From Streptomyces orinoci (GTDB lineage: Bacteria > Actinomycetota > Actinomycetes > Streptomycetales > Streptomycetaceae): a stretch of DNA of 64,000 nucleotides. Under the pieces are notes generated by a model that did not search any database, was not told where the DNA came from, and saw only the letters and a program-made list of their open reading frames with translations. The DNA lies in the NCBI RefSeq assembly GCF_003121295.1, contig NZ_PHNC01000029.1:186001-250000 (forward strand). Reading direction: 5' to 3'. The translations under genes and the position numbers were made by a program. Each line of letters begins with the position of its first letter. Positions within the stretch are counted from its first letter, which is position 1. Shown piece by piece: positions 8,183-16,749 of this stretch.

Positions 8183-8209
8183 AATAAAACCGAATAGCGG
8201 AATAAAACC
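8183..8209 (+). repeat. AATAAAACC direct repeat in a promoter region
   Basis: The 9-mer AATAAAACC occurs at 8183-8191 and 8201-8209, an 18-bp phase, in a sharply AT-rich stretch 42 bases before the tyrosine phosphatase start. Such AT-rich islands in this genome mark promoters. The repeat could be a regulator site; nothing more can be said. Confidence 0.35.
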
Positions 8210-8250
8210 CCCGAAAATCGTGAAAAGCGCCCGGCAAGGGAGATGCGCTT

Positions 8251-9039
8251 ATGCCGCAGTTCGACGCCTCCACCATCAGCAACCTCCGCGACCTCGGCGG
8301 CGTCGCGCTGCGTGGCAATTCCGCCGTCCGGCCGGGTCTGCTGCTGCGTTCCGGGGCGCTGGACCGGCTGGACCCGGCGGCCGACCCGGCGGTGGCGGCG
8401 CTGGGCATCCGTACCGTGGTCGATCTGCGTACCGAGCATGAACGGCGGGAGCGGCCGGACCGGCTGCCGCCCGGGGCCCGGCTGATCGTCGCCGATGTGC
8501 TCCCCGACGGCGTCTCCGGCGAGGCGGTGCCGCCCACCCTGGCCTCGGTGCTGGGCAGCCCGGTGGCGGCCGAGGAGCACCTGGGCGGTGGCAAGGCGGA
8601 GAAGCTGATGTGCGAGTCCTACCGGGCCTTTGTCACCTCCGAGGCCGCCTGCCGGGCCTATGGCCTGCTGCTGACCACCCTGGCCGAGCCGGACTGCGGC
8701 CCGGTGCTCTTCCACTGCACCGCGGGCAAGGACCGCACCGGCTGGGCGGCCGCCGTGCTGCTGCTGTTGCTGGGCGCGGAGGAGGAGACCGTGGAGCGGG
8801 AGTACCTGGCCGTCGCCCCGGCGGTAAGGCTCGCCTTCGCTCCCCTGCTGGACCGCTTCACCGCGGCGGGCGGCGACCCGGCCATCGCGGACGCCGTCTT
8901 CGGGGTGAGGCCCGCCTACCTCGCCGCCGCCCTGGAGGAGATGCGCCACCACTATGGCTCGGTGGAGGGCTATGTCCGCCTGGGCCTGGGCGTCCGGGGC
9001 GAGGCGGTGGACCGCATCCGGGCCCGCTGCGTCGCCTGA
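8251..9039 (+). CDS. Protein-tyrosine phosphatase, MptpB-like
   Basis: A 262-residue dual-specificity-type tyrosine phosphatase. The N-terminus SNLRDLGGVAL is typical of the family. The P-loop is H155-C-T-A-G-K-D-R-T-G164: C156 is the nucleophile, R162 binds phosphate, and K160-D161 is the variant signature of actinobacterial MptpB-like enzymes that accept phosphotyrosine and phosphoinositides. GGGAG precedes the ATG by 8 bases. No signal peptide. It stands alone behind an AT-rich promoter region. Confidence 0.9.
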   Translation: MPQFDASTISNLRDLGGVALRGNSAVRPGLLLRSGALDRLDPAADPAVAALGIRTVVDLRTEHERRERPDRLPPGARLIVADVLPDGVSGEAVPPTLASVLGSPVAAEEHLGGGKAEKLMCESYRAFVTSEAACRAYGLLLTTLAEPDCGPVLFHCTAGKDRTGWAAAVLLLLLGAEEETVEREYLAVAPAVRLAFAPLLDRFTAAGGDPAIADAVFGVRPAYLAAALEEMRHHYGSVEGYVRLGLGVRGEAVDRIRARCVA

Positions 9040-9052
9040 GGCTCGTACCCCC

Positions 9053-9094
9053 AAAGCCCTGCGGCCCGCTCGCCTCAAGGCCCTGCGGGCCCGC
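9053..9094. repeat. Degenerate direct repeat
   Basis: A GCCCTGCGG-CCCGC unit occurs twice (9053-9069 and 9077-9094) with small differences in an intergenic stretch. It looks like slippage-generated GC repeat. No coding or hairpin role is evident. Confidence 0.35.
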
Positions 9095-9134
9095 GCATCC
9101 CCAGAGCCCCGAGGCGCGCACCCCCAAGGGTGAG

Positions 9135-11057
9135 GTGACCATCCCACGATTCACTCGTTCTACGGACGTGTCGCTTTCCCTAGTCGATGTCGAGCAGGCC
9201 GAGGCCGCGCTGATCGAGCACTACCCGCGCCTGGTCCGCCTCGGGTATCTGGTCCTGCCGCCGACCCTGGGCCGCAACCGCCGGGTGCTCACCGCCCACG
9301 CCCTGGTGCAGCGGGCCCTGCCGCGCAACCGGGCCGACGCCCCCGAGCAGCCACCGCTCCCCTCCCCCCGGGGTCCCGAGGACCCCGGTTACGCCTATGT
9401 CCGCCAGCGGGTACTCAGGGCCGCCCTGCTGGCGGCCCGCCCCCGCGGCCGCTGGCGGTTGCCCCGTCAGCTGCCGCCACTGCTGCCCCAGGTGTGGGGG
9501 CTGCGGCTGTTCCCCCGGTCCGGCGGCGCCGATGAACTCGCCCTGGACCAGGCGCTGTCCACCCTCTCCGCGCCCGCCCGCGCCGCCTTCGTCCTGCGCG
9601 CCCTGGAGGCCCCCACCGACCGCGATGTACGGCTGCTGCTGGCCGCCGCCGGGGTGGACGATCCCGGCGCGGCGGTGGCCGAGGCACAGGGCGTCCGCAC
9701 CCCGCCCGGCAGCCGGGACGCCTGTCTGCTGGAGTCGGTGGAGTTCGACGCCTGCACCCTCCAGGCCCGGCCCACCGATCTGATGCGCCGCCGCCAGCAC
9801 CTCCGGGCCGGTGCCGCCGTGGTGGCCGCCGTGGCGGTGTGCGGGGTGCTGCTCGGCCTGCCCGACGACGGCTGGGGCCCCGGCGGTGCCGCCGCGCCCT
9901 ACGCCCGTAACCCCGCCGTCCAACAGGCCCTGGACCCGGGTCAGTTGACCCGGGCCACCGCCACCGCCTGGACCCATGCCGACCGTCCCGGCTTCGCCAG
10001 CTGGCCCGCCCGGGGCAACCGGGTGGACGACCAGGCGCTGCTGCGCCGGGCGCTGGCCGTCTGGGCCGCTCCCGGCAGCCGGGTCCAGGTCACCGCCACC
10101 CCCGGCACCCCCACCGGCCCGGCCGCCGGCCCCCCGCAGCTGCTCTACGCGGGCGAGGTGGACTCGGCGGTGATCGTGCTGTTCCACGACGGCCTGCGGG
10201 TGGTGCGCTATGCCGAGGCCAGAAGCGGCGACACCGCCGCCGCCGCGCTGGACTTCGCCCGTACCGACGCCGCCGACGCCGACACCGCCGGGGCGGTGGT
10301 GGTCAGCCGCACCGATGGCAACGCCCGCTTTCTGACCGCCCCTTGGGTGTCCTCGGCCGGCACCCGCGATCTGCTCAACCCCTCCGGTGAGGAGCAGCCG
10401 CTGCACCAGGGCTCCGACGGGGTCACCGACCCGGTGCCCGGTCCGGCCGCCGCCGGCACCTGCCACAGCTGGCCCGCCGTCCAGCTGGGCAACCGCCTGG
10501 TGACGGACCTGGGCGAGCTGGTCCCGGCCCGGCTCACCACCGGCACCCCCACGGCCGAGCACGACGTCAACTCCCCCGCCACACGGGCGGCTTGGGCGCA
10601 CACCGCCTGCCATCTGCAGACCGTACGCTCCCAGGGCATGCGCGAGATCAATATCTGGCCCTATGACGGTCAGCGGCTGCCCGGCCAGCCGGGCCAGGCC
10701 CAGTGGTACTGCACCCGGGGCGAGACCTGGCGGGGCGCGGGCAGCCGGGTGCTGGCCCAGTTCCAGCCGCCGGGCATCCGCCCGGGGGCGCCCGCCGCAC
10801 TGGTGGCCCATGCCTCGGACTCCCCGGCCTGCGGCGCCCATGACCCCCATGTGCTGGCCGGGGCGCTGTGGAAGTCCCCGGCCGGCAAGTGGTTCGCGCT
10901 GGGCGCGGGCAGCGAGGACGTCACCTCCATCACCGCCACCGGCGGTGCCCATGGCACCGTCCAGGGCCCCGATCTGGCGCTGCCCGCATCCCCCGGCGCC
11001 CATGTGCAGCTCGGCGCCCGGCTGCCGGACGGCCGGAAGCTCGGCACCCTCAAGTGA
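9135..11057 (+). CDS. Membrane-anchored protein with sigma-factor-like N-terminus
   Basis: A 640-residue protein with one membrane span at about residues 224-242 (AAVVAAVAVCGVLLGL). The cytoplasmic part starts AEAALIEHYPRLVRLGYLVL, like region 2 of an ECF sigma factor. It later has LALDQALSTLSAPARAAFVL, like region 4, but without a clear recognition helix. The large outer domain (about 390 residues) contains four Cys (in TCHSW, ACHLQ, YCTRG, PACGAHD) that could form disulfides. Starts at GTG 9135 or 9168 are both possible. I recall similar conserved Streptomyces proteins but no established function. Confidence 0.7.
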   Translation: MTIPRFTRSTDVSLSLVDVEQAEAALIEHYPRLVRLGYLVLPPTLGRNRRVLTAHALVQRALPRNRADAPEQPPLPSPRGPEDPGYAYVRQRVLRAALLAARPRGRWRLPRQLPPLLPQVWGLRLFPRSGGADELALDQALSTLSAPARAAFVLRALEAPTDRDVRLLLAAAGVDDPGAAVAEAQGVRTPPGSRDACLLESVEFDACTLQARPTDLMRRRQHLRAGAAVVAAVAVCGVLLGLPDDGWGPGGAAAPYARNPAVQQALDPGQLTRATATAWTHADRPGFASWPARGNRVDDQALLRRALAVWAAPGSRVQVTATPGTPTGPAAGPPQLLYAGEVDSAVIVLFHDGLRVVRYAEARSGDTAAAALDFARTDAADADTAGAVVVSRTDGNARFLTAPWVSSAGTRDLLNPSGEEQPLHQGSDGVTDPVPGPAAAGTCHSWPAVQLGNRLVTDLGELVPARLTTGTPTAEHDVNSPATRAAWAHTACHLQTVRSQGMREINIWPYDGQRLPGQPGQAQWYCTRGETWRGAGSRVLAQFQPPGIRPGAPAALVAHASDSPACGAHDPHVLAGALWKSPAGKWFALGAGSEDVTSITATGGAHGTVQGPDLALPASPGAHVQLGARLPDGRKLGTLK

Positions 11058-11121
11058 CGTGCCAGTAAACCAAGTTGCATCCCCGGGGAGGCCGCTGAGG
11101 ACCGCCGTCTAGGATGCCCCC

Positions 11122-11796
11122 ATGACGACCGGGGCACGCCGCAGGATGGACGTCGAGCAGCGACGCGAGCAACTGACCGCCGTGGCACTGGAACTGTTCG
11201 CCCGCCGCTCCCCCGAGTCCGTCTCCCTCGATGACATCGCCGGTGCGGCCGGGATATCCCGGCCGCTGGTCTATCACTACTTCGCCGGCAAGCCGGGGCT
11301 GTACCAGGCCGCGCTGCGCCGGGCGGCGGACGAGCTGACCGGGCTGCTCACCCAGCCCTGCGAAGGACCGCCCGGCAAGCGGCTGTTGACCACGCTCGGC
11401 CGCTTCTTCGACTTCGTCGAGGCCTATGGCCCCGGGCTGGCCGCGCTGCGCGGATCCACCGCGGCGGAGGGCCTGCTGGCAGAGGTGCGGCACACCGCCT
11501 ACCGGCAGCTGCTGGCACAGCTGGAGGTCTCCGCGCCCGGCGCCCGGCTGGAGGTGGCGCTGCGCTCCTGGCTCTCCCAGGTGGAGACCACCGCCGCGCT
11601 CTGGCTGGACGGGCGCCGAATACCGCGCCCCGAGCTGGAGTTGCAGCTGGTGCAGGGCCTTGCCGCGCTGACGGCGGTGGGCGCGGTCCATGACGACGGC
11701 ATGGCGGAACTGCTGCGCTCCCTGCTGGCCAAGGAGCCCGAGGACACCCCCTTCGGCCTGCTGGCCGCCCGGTTGGCGCCGCTGGCCGTGGGCTGA
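11122..11796 (+). CDS. TetR-family regulator
   Basis: A 224-residue TetR protein. The helix-turn-helix is at about residues 15-60 (ALELFARRSPESVSLDDIAG, then ISRPLVYHYFAGKPGLYQAA). The C-terminal helical ligand domain has no assignable ligand. TAGGAT at 11110-11115 ends six bases before the ATG and no ribosome site is seen, so the mRNA is probably leaderless. Downstream is the sugar-uptake operon, separated by its own operator, so the two are likely independent. Confidence 0.88.
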   Translation: MTTGARRRMDVEQRREQLTAVALELFARRSPESVSLDDIAGAAGISRPLVYHYFAGKPGLYQAALRRAADELTGLLTQPCEGPPGKRLLTTLGRFFDFVEAYGPGLAALRGSTAAEGLLAEVRHTAYRQLLAQLEVSAPGARLEVALRSWLSQVETTAALWLDGRRIPRPELELQLVQGLAALTAVGAVHDDGMAELLRSLLAKEPEDTPFGLLAARLAPLAVG

Positions 11797-11827
11797 CAGC
11801 ACCCACGCCGGCCGGTCCCGAAAGTTT

Positions 11828-11847
11828 CTTGCAAACCCTTTCGCAAG
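11828..11847. promoter_or_regulatory. MalR/LacI-type operator before the sugar operon
   Basis: CTTGC and GCAAG form an inverted repeat spanning 20 bp, flanked by further symmetry (TTTCTTGC / GCAAGAGA). CTTGCA-type sites are the known recognition elements of Streptomyces MalR-like LacI repressors. It lies 79 bp upstream of the binding-protein gene, a position suited to block transcription. Confidence 0.65.
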
Positions 11848-11925
11848 AGATTTCAGACTGTTAACTTCCTCCTCAGCCCGGGCCGCCCGCCCCACCAGGA
11901 CGGCCTTCGTGAAGAGGAGATCCGT

Positions 11926-13227
11926 ATGCGAAGAGGCATATCGGTCGCCGCCGTCGTCGGTGTGCTGGCCCTGACCGCTACCGCCTGTGGGGGTGACGGG
12001 GGCAGTGGCAGTGACGGCGCCAAGGCGGCGAGCGACCCGGGCAGTGTCAGCGGCACCATCACCTGGTGGGACACCTCGGACGCCACCAATGAGGCACCGG
12101 CCTTCAAAAAGCTGGTGAAGGACTTCGAGGCCAAGTACCCCAAGATCAAGGTGGATTACGTCAACGTCCCCTTCGACCAGGCGCAGCAGAAGTTCAAGAC
12201 CGCCGCCGCCACCGGCAAGGGCGCCCCGGACGTCCTGCGTTCCGATGTCGGCTGGACGCCCGGCTTCGCCCAGCTCGGCTACCTCAAGGACCTCACCGGC
12301 ACCCCGGCCCTGGAGCACACCGACGACTTCCTCCCCGGCCCGCTGAAGAACGCCGCCTACCAGGGCAAGACCTATGGCGTCCCGGAGGTCACCGACACCC
12401 TGGGCCTGCTGTGGAACAAGGAGTTGTTCGCCAAGGCGGGCATCACCAAGCCGCCCGCCACCTGGCAGGAGGTCAAGGACGCCGCCAAGAAGATCAAGGA
12501 CAAGACCGGCGCGGACGGCCTGGGCCTCAATCCGGACGGCTACTACTCGCTGCCCTTCCTCTATGGGGAGAACAGCGATCTGGTGGATGTGGACAAAAAG
12601 CAGATCACCCTCGCCGACGCCGCCTCCCGCAAGGGCATTGAGACCGCCGTCGATCTGATCAAGTCCGGTGCCGCGCCCAAGCCGGCCGGCACCGACGGCT
12701 ACAACACCCTCAAGACCGACTTCAAGAACGGCAAGCTGTCGATGCTGATCGACGGCCCCTGGGCGACCAAGGAGATCTTCGGCGGGGACGCCTTCAAGCA
12801 GCACGACAACCTGGGCATCGCCCCCGTCCCGGCAGGCTCCACCGGCACCGCGGGGGCGCCGGTGGGCGGGCACAATCTGGTGGTCTACGCCGGGTCCGGG
12901 AACTTCGACGCCTCCTATCTCTTCGTCCGCTTTATGACCGGCACCGCCCAGGAGGAGTCGGCCTCCAACGCCATCGGGGTGCTGCCCACCCGGAAGTCCG
13001 CCTACAGCCCGCAAGTTCTTGCCGACCCGGTGCGCAAGTCCTTCCGGGACGCGCTGGACAAGGCCCGTATCCGGCCCCAACTGCCGCAGGGCGGCGATCT
13101 GTTCACCGACTGGCTCAAGCACTACACCCAGATCCTCACCCTGCGCGAGGAGCCCAAGGACGGGCTGGACGCCACCGCCAAGGCCTGGCACTCCACCCTG
13201 CTCAAGGACTACTCGGTCCAGGAGTAG
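11926..13227 (+). CDS. malE: Maltose/alpha-glucoside ABC transporter binding lipoprotein
   Basis: A 433-residue family-1 solute-binding protein. The signal peptide MRRGISVAAVVGVLALTATA ends in a lipobox with C21, so the mature protein is membrane-anchored outside the cell. TITWWDTSDATNEAPAFKKL starts the mature fold. MLIDGPWA and GGHNLVVYAGS match MalE-type proteins. GAGGAG precedes the ATG. It is the first gene of the five-gene uptake operon, controlled by the CTTGC/GCAAG site upstream. Substrate inferred as maltose or related alpha-glucosides from the glucosidase and operator. Confidence 0.87.
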   Translation: MRRGISVAAVVGVLALTATACGGDGGSGSDGAKAASDPGSVSGTITWWDTSDATNEAPAFKKLVKDFEAKYPKIKVDYVNVPFDQAQQKFKTAAATGKGAPDVLRSDVGWTPGFAQLGYLKDLTGTPALEHTDDFLPGPLKNAAYQGKTYGVPEVTDTLGLLWNKELFAKAGITKPPATWQEVKDAAKKIKDKTGADGLGLNPDGYYSLPFLYGENSDLVDVDKKQITLADAASRKGIETAVDLIKSGAAPKPAGTDGYNTLKTDFKNGKLSMLIDGPWATKEIFGGDAFKQHDNLGIAPVPAGSTGTAGAPVGGHNLVVYAGSGNFDASYLFVRFMTGTAQEESASNAIGVLPTRKSAYSPQVLADPVRKSFRDALDKARIRPQLPQGGDLFTDWLKHYTQILTLREEPKDGLDATAKAWHSTLLKDYSVQE

Positions 13228-13233
13228 CCACCG

Positions 13234-14202
13234 ATGACCGCCACCGCCGCGACCACCGCGCGCTTCAGCCCGCTCGCCCGGGCCAGACGCTCCTTCGACA
13301 CCCACTGGTACGCCTGGGCCATGGTGCTGCCGGTGGTGCTGGTCCTGGGCGTCCTGGTGGGCTACCCCCTGGGCCGGGGCATCTACCTCTCCTTCACCGA
13401 CGCCAATGAGGCCAATGTCGGCCGCACCATCGGCGTCAACCACATCCCGTCCACCTACCGCTTCGTGGGCCTGGACAACTACTGGAAGGTGCTCTCCGGC
13501 CAGGAGGGCCACTTCTACGGTCGGCTGGCCTGGACCGTCGTCTGGACCGCCTCCTGTGTCCTGCTGCACTACCTCCTGGGCCTGGGGCTGGCGCTGCTGC
13601 TCAACCGCAAGATGCGCTTCCGGGCGCTGTACCGGGTGCTGCTGATCCTGCCCTGGGCGGTGCCCGCCTTTGTCGCCACCTTCTCCTGGCGGCTGATGTT
13701 CAACGAGAAGTACGGCGTCTTCAACGCCCTGCTGGACAAGCTGGGCGTGGGCGCCGTGGACTGGCTCGGTGACTCCACCCTCCAGAAGATGGCGGCGGTG
13801 GCGGTCAATGTCTGGCTGGGCGTCCCCTTCATGATGGTGGCCATCCTCGGCGGACTCCAGGCGATCCCGGCCGAGTTGCATGAGGCGGCCGAGATGGACG
13901 GTGCCTCGGCCTGGCAGCGGTTCCGCCATGTGACCCTGCCCGGCCTGCGGCCGGTGAGCGGCACGGTGATCCTGCTGGGCACCATCTGGACCTTCAATAT
14001 GTTCCAGGTCATCTATCTGCTGATCGGCGCCGGCGCGGACTCGGACTCGGAGATCCTGGTGACCTACTCCTACCGGCTCGCCTTCCAGGGCATCCGCGAC
14101 TACGCGGGCTCGGCGACCTACGGCATTCTGATCCTCTCCCTGCTGCTGGTGTTCGCGGTCTTCTACCGCCGGATGCTGGCCCGCCAGGAGGCCGCCCGAT
14201 GA
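13234..14202 (+). CDS. malF: Sugar ABC transporter permease, MalF-like
   Basis: A 322-residue permease with about six membrane segments (MVLPVVLVLGVLVGYPLG at the N-terminus). The EAA loop that docks the ATPase is ELHEAAEMDGASAWQRF followed by LPGL, at about residues 214-238. It starts six bases after malE and overlaps malG by four (ATGA). No ATPase gene is in the operon; such importers in Streptomyces usually use a shared MsiK-type ATPase encoded elsewhere. Confidence 0.87.
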   Translation: MTATAATTARFSPLARARRSFDTHWYAWAMVLPVVLVLGVLVGYPLGRGIYLSFTDANEANVGRTIGVNHIPSTYRFVGLDNYWKVLSGQEGHFYGRLAWTVVWTASCVLLHYLLGLGLALLLNRKMRFRALYRVLLILPWAVPAFVATFSWRLMFNEKYGVFNALLDKLGVGAVDWLGDSTLQKMAAVAVNVWLGVPFMMVAILGGLQAIPAELHEAAEMDGASAWQRFRHVTLPGLRPVSGTVILLGTIWTFNMFQVIYLLIGAGADSDSEILVTYSYRLAFQGIRDYAGSATYGILILSLLLVFAVFYRRMLARQEAAR

Positions 14203-15039
14203 CCGCACGCAGCCGCGGGGAACGTTCCCGGGGCGCCTCGGTGGCCCTGCACACCACCCTGATCGCCGCCTCGGCCATGGCCGTCTTCCCCGTCCTTTTC
14301 ATCGTCTTCGTCTCCCTCCGCGGCCGCGACGGCTGGCAGCAGCCCACCCGGCTGACCGGCTTCGGTATCGCCAACTACCGCCATGTGCTGGGCCAGACCG
14401 AGTTCCTCACCTGGTTCGGCAACTCGGTCCTGGTGGCCGTGGGCGCCACCGTGCTGGGCGTACTGATCGCGGCCACCGCCGGGTACGCGGTGTCCCGGAT
14501 GCGCTTCCCCGGCCACCGGCCGCTGATGTGGACCTTCCTGGTGGTGCAGATGTTCCCGATGGCGGTGCTGATCGTGCCGCTGTACAACATCCTCGGACAG
14601 CTGCAACTGCTGGACAGCTATGCCGGGTTGATCCTCACCTACTGCTCCGTCTCGGTGCCCTTCTGCGCCTGGATGCTCAAGGGCTACTTCGACTCCATAC
14701 CGGCGGAGATAGACGAGGCGGGCCGGGTGGACGGACTCACCCCCTTCGGCACCTTCTGGCGGCTGATCCTGCCGCTGGCCCGCCCCGGCCTGGCGGTCAC
14801 CGCCTTCTACTCCTTTATCACCGCCTGGGGTGAAGTGGCCTTCGCCAGCCAGTTCATGAGCAGCGAGGAGCACTACACACTGGCGGTGGGACTGCAGACC
14901 TTCGTCGGCCAGCAGAAGGCGGAGTGGGGCCTGATGACCGCGGCCGCCGTCCTGATCACCGTCCCGGCCGGCATCGTCTTCTTCCTGGCCCAGCGGCACT
15001 TGGTGGCCCGGCCTCACCAGTGGCGGCACAAAGGGATAA
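14199..15039 (+). pseudogene. malG: MalG-like permease with a +1 frameshift near its end
   Basis: Six-segment permease with an EAA loop at about residues 170-198 (EIDEAGRVDGLTPFGTFWRL). The family ends QRHLVAGLTxGxxKG. Here the frame runs to QRHLVA and then one extra C in the CCC at 15007-15009 shifts it. The lost frame reads GLTSGGTKG and stops at TAA 15037-15039, exactly the expected end. With the insertion, translation leaves this frame at residue 270 and continues into the glucosidase gene without a stop. Either a true mutation, tolerated because only nine residues are lost, or a sequencing error. Confidence 0.8.
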
Positions 15040-15044
15040 CCAGC

Positions 15045-15085
15045 GTGTGGGCAGTCGTTCCGCAGGGCGGAACGGGTGGGCACAC
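15045..15085 (+). other. Hairpin between malG and the glucosidase gene
   Basis: CGTTCCGC (15056-15063) pairs perfectly with GCGGAACG (15067-15074) around AGG. GTGTG (15045-15049) and CACAC (15081-15085) extend it across a symmetric internal loop. It could protect the transporter mRNA or reduce read-through into the glucosidase, as seen in other sugar operons. With the frameshift it would be translated through. Confidence 0.5.
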
Positions 15086-15143
15086 GCCCCCCACCGGCCC
15101 GCACCCGGCACCGAAACCGCAAGCACCCACGAACAGGAGCCCC

Positions 15144-16748
15144 GTGACCCACCCGGTAACAGCGCAATCCACCGAGAACACCCGCGCGGACAGCGCATGG
15201 TGGCGCGACGCCGTCATCTACCAGATCTACGTCCGCTCCTTCGCGGACAGCGACGGCGACGGCATCGGCGATCTGCGCGGAATCCGTGGACGGCTGCCAT
15301 ACCTCAAGGAACTCGGCGCGGACGCCATCTGGCTCACCCCCTTCTATGCCTCCCCCCAGGCGGACGGCGGCTACGACGTGGCCGACTACCGCACCGTGGA
15401 CCCCCTCTTCGGCACCCTCTCCGACGCCGACGACCTGGTCCGCGAGGCGCACCGCCTGGGCTTGCGGGTGATCGTGGACATCGTCCCCAACCACACCTCC
15501 GACCAGCACCCCTGGTTCCAGGCCGCGCTGGCCGACCCCGGCGCGCCCGAGCGGGCCCGTTATCACTTCCGCCCCGGCCGCGGCGCCGAAGGCGAACTCC
15601 CGCCCAATGACTGGGAGTCGGTCTTCGGCGGCCCCGCCTGGACCCGTACCGCCGACGGCGAGTGGTATCTCCACCTCTTCGCCCCCCAGCAGCCGGACCT
15701 CAACTGGGACAGCCCCGAGGTAAGGGCCGAGTTCGACTCGGTGCTCCGCTTCTGGCTCGACCTGGGCGTGGACGGCTTCCGGATCGATGTGGCACACGGC
15801 ATGGTCAAGGCGCCCGGGCTGCCCGACATCGGCCGTAAGGAACAGGCCAAACTCATCGGCTCCCAGGTGCTGCCGTTCTTCGACCAGGACGGGGTGCACG
15901 AGATCCACCGTTCCTGGCGCGCGCTGCTGGACTCCTACCCCGGTGAGCGCATCGGCGTGGCCGAGGCCTGGGCCCCGGACGCCGGGCGGCTGGCCCGCTA
16001 TGTCCGCCCCGACGAGCTGCACCAGGCCTTCAACTTCCACTTCCTCACCTGCGAGTGGGGCGCCGAGCCCATGCGCGCGGTCATCGACGAGTCACTGGCC
16101 GCCACCCGCTCGGTGGGCGCGCCCACCACCTGGGTGCTGTCCAACCACGATGTGGTCCGCCACCCCACCCGCTATGGCGGCGGTGAACTCGGCGGGCGCC
16201 GGGCGCGGGCCGCCGCGCTGCTGATGCTGGCGCTGCCCGGCTCCGCATATGTCTACCAGGGCGAGGAGTTGGGCCTGCCGGAGGTCACCGAATTGCCGGA
16301 CGAGGTGCGCCAGGACCCGGCGTTCTTCCGGGGGGACGGCCAGGACGGCACCCGGGACGGCTGCCGGGTCCCGCTGCCCTGGTCCGGCGAGAGCGCCCCC
16401 TATGGCTTCGGGCCGGGCGGCAGTTGGCTGCCGCAGCCCGACTCCTGGCGGGAGCTGTCGGTGGCGGCCCAGTCCGGTGACCCGCGTTCCACTCTGGAGC
16501 TCTACCGTTCCGCGCTGGCCCTGCGCCGTCGGCTGCCGGGCCTCGGTGACGGCGAGATGACCTGGCTGGACGCCCCCGAGGGGGTGCTGGCCTTCGCCCG
16601 TCCCGGCTTTGTCTGCACCCTCAACACCACCGGCGCCCCCGCCGAACTGCCCGTACCGGGACGCCCGGTGCTGTCCAGCGCGGCCCTGGAGTTCACCGGG
16701 GGCGCGGTCCGGCTGCCCGCCGACTCCTGCGTCTGGTGGGAACTTTGA
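15144..16748 (+). CDS. aglA: GH13 alpha-glucosidase (AglA-like)
   Basis: A 534-residue cytoplasmic glycoside hydrolase family 13 enzyme (oligo-1,6-/alpha-glucosidase group). It opens WWRDAVIYQIYVRSFADSDG. Catalytic residues are nucleophile D215 (GFRIDVAHG), acid/base E274 (GVAEAWAPD) and D336 (LSNHDVVR). The start is GTG behind CAGGAG. It would hydrolyse imported maltose or isomaltose-type sugars to glucose. Because of the malG insertion it is also in frame with the permease, so an 849-residue fusion is formally possible; the internal start has its own good ribosome site. Confidence 0.9.
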   Translation: MTHPVTAQSTENTRADSAWWRDAVIYQIYVRSFADSDGDGIGDLRGIRGRLPYLKELGADAIWLTPFYASPQADGGYDVADYRTVDPLFGTLSDADDLVREAHRLGLRVIVDIVPNHTSDQHPWFQAALADPGAPERARYHFRPGRGAEGELPPNDWESVFGGPAWTRTADGEWYLHLFAPQQPDLNWDSPEVRAEFDSVLRFWLDLGVDGFRIDVAHGMVKAPGLPDIGRKEQAKLIGSQVLPFFDQDGVHEIHRSWRALLDSYPGERIGVAEAWAPDAGRLARYVRPDELHQAFNFHFLTCEWGAEPMRAVIDESLAATRSVGAPTTWVLSNHDVVRHPTRYGGGELGGRRARAAALLMLALPGSAYVYQGEELGLPEVTELPDEVRQDPAFFRGDGQDGTRDGCRVPLPWSGESAPYGFGPGGSWLPQPDSWRELSVAAQSGDPRSTLELYRSALALRRRLPGLGDGEMTWLDAPEGVLAFARPGFVCTLNTTGAPAELPVPGRPVLSSAALEFTGGAVRLPADSCVWWEL

Positions 16749-16749
16749 G

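Noticed and set aside
11050..14208. Long open frame of about 1050 codons on the minus strand
   Set aside because: It lies antisense to the TetR, malE and malF genes, which have clear domains. Its product is Gly/Gln/His-rich with no motif: a high-GC shadow.
14199..16748. Natural permease-glucosidase fusion protein
   Set aside because: The normal permease end and stop are present one frame away, and the glucosidase has its own ribosome site. An insertion explains the fusion better than evolution of a joint protein.
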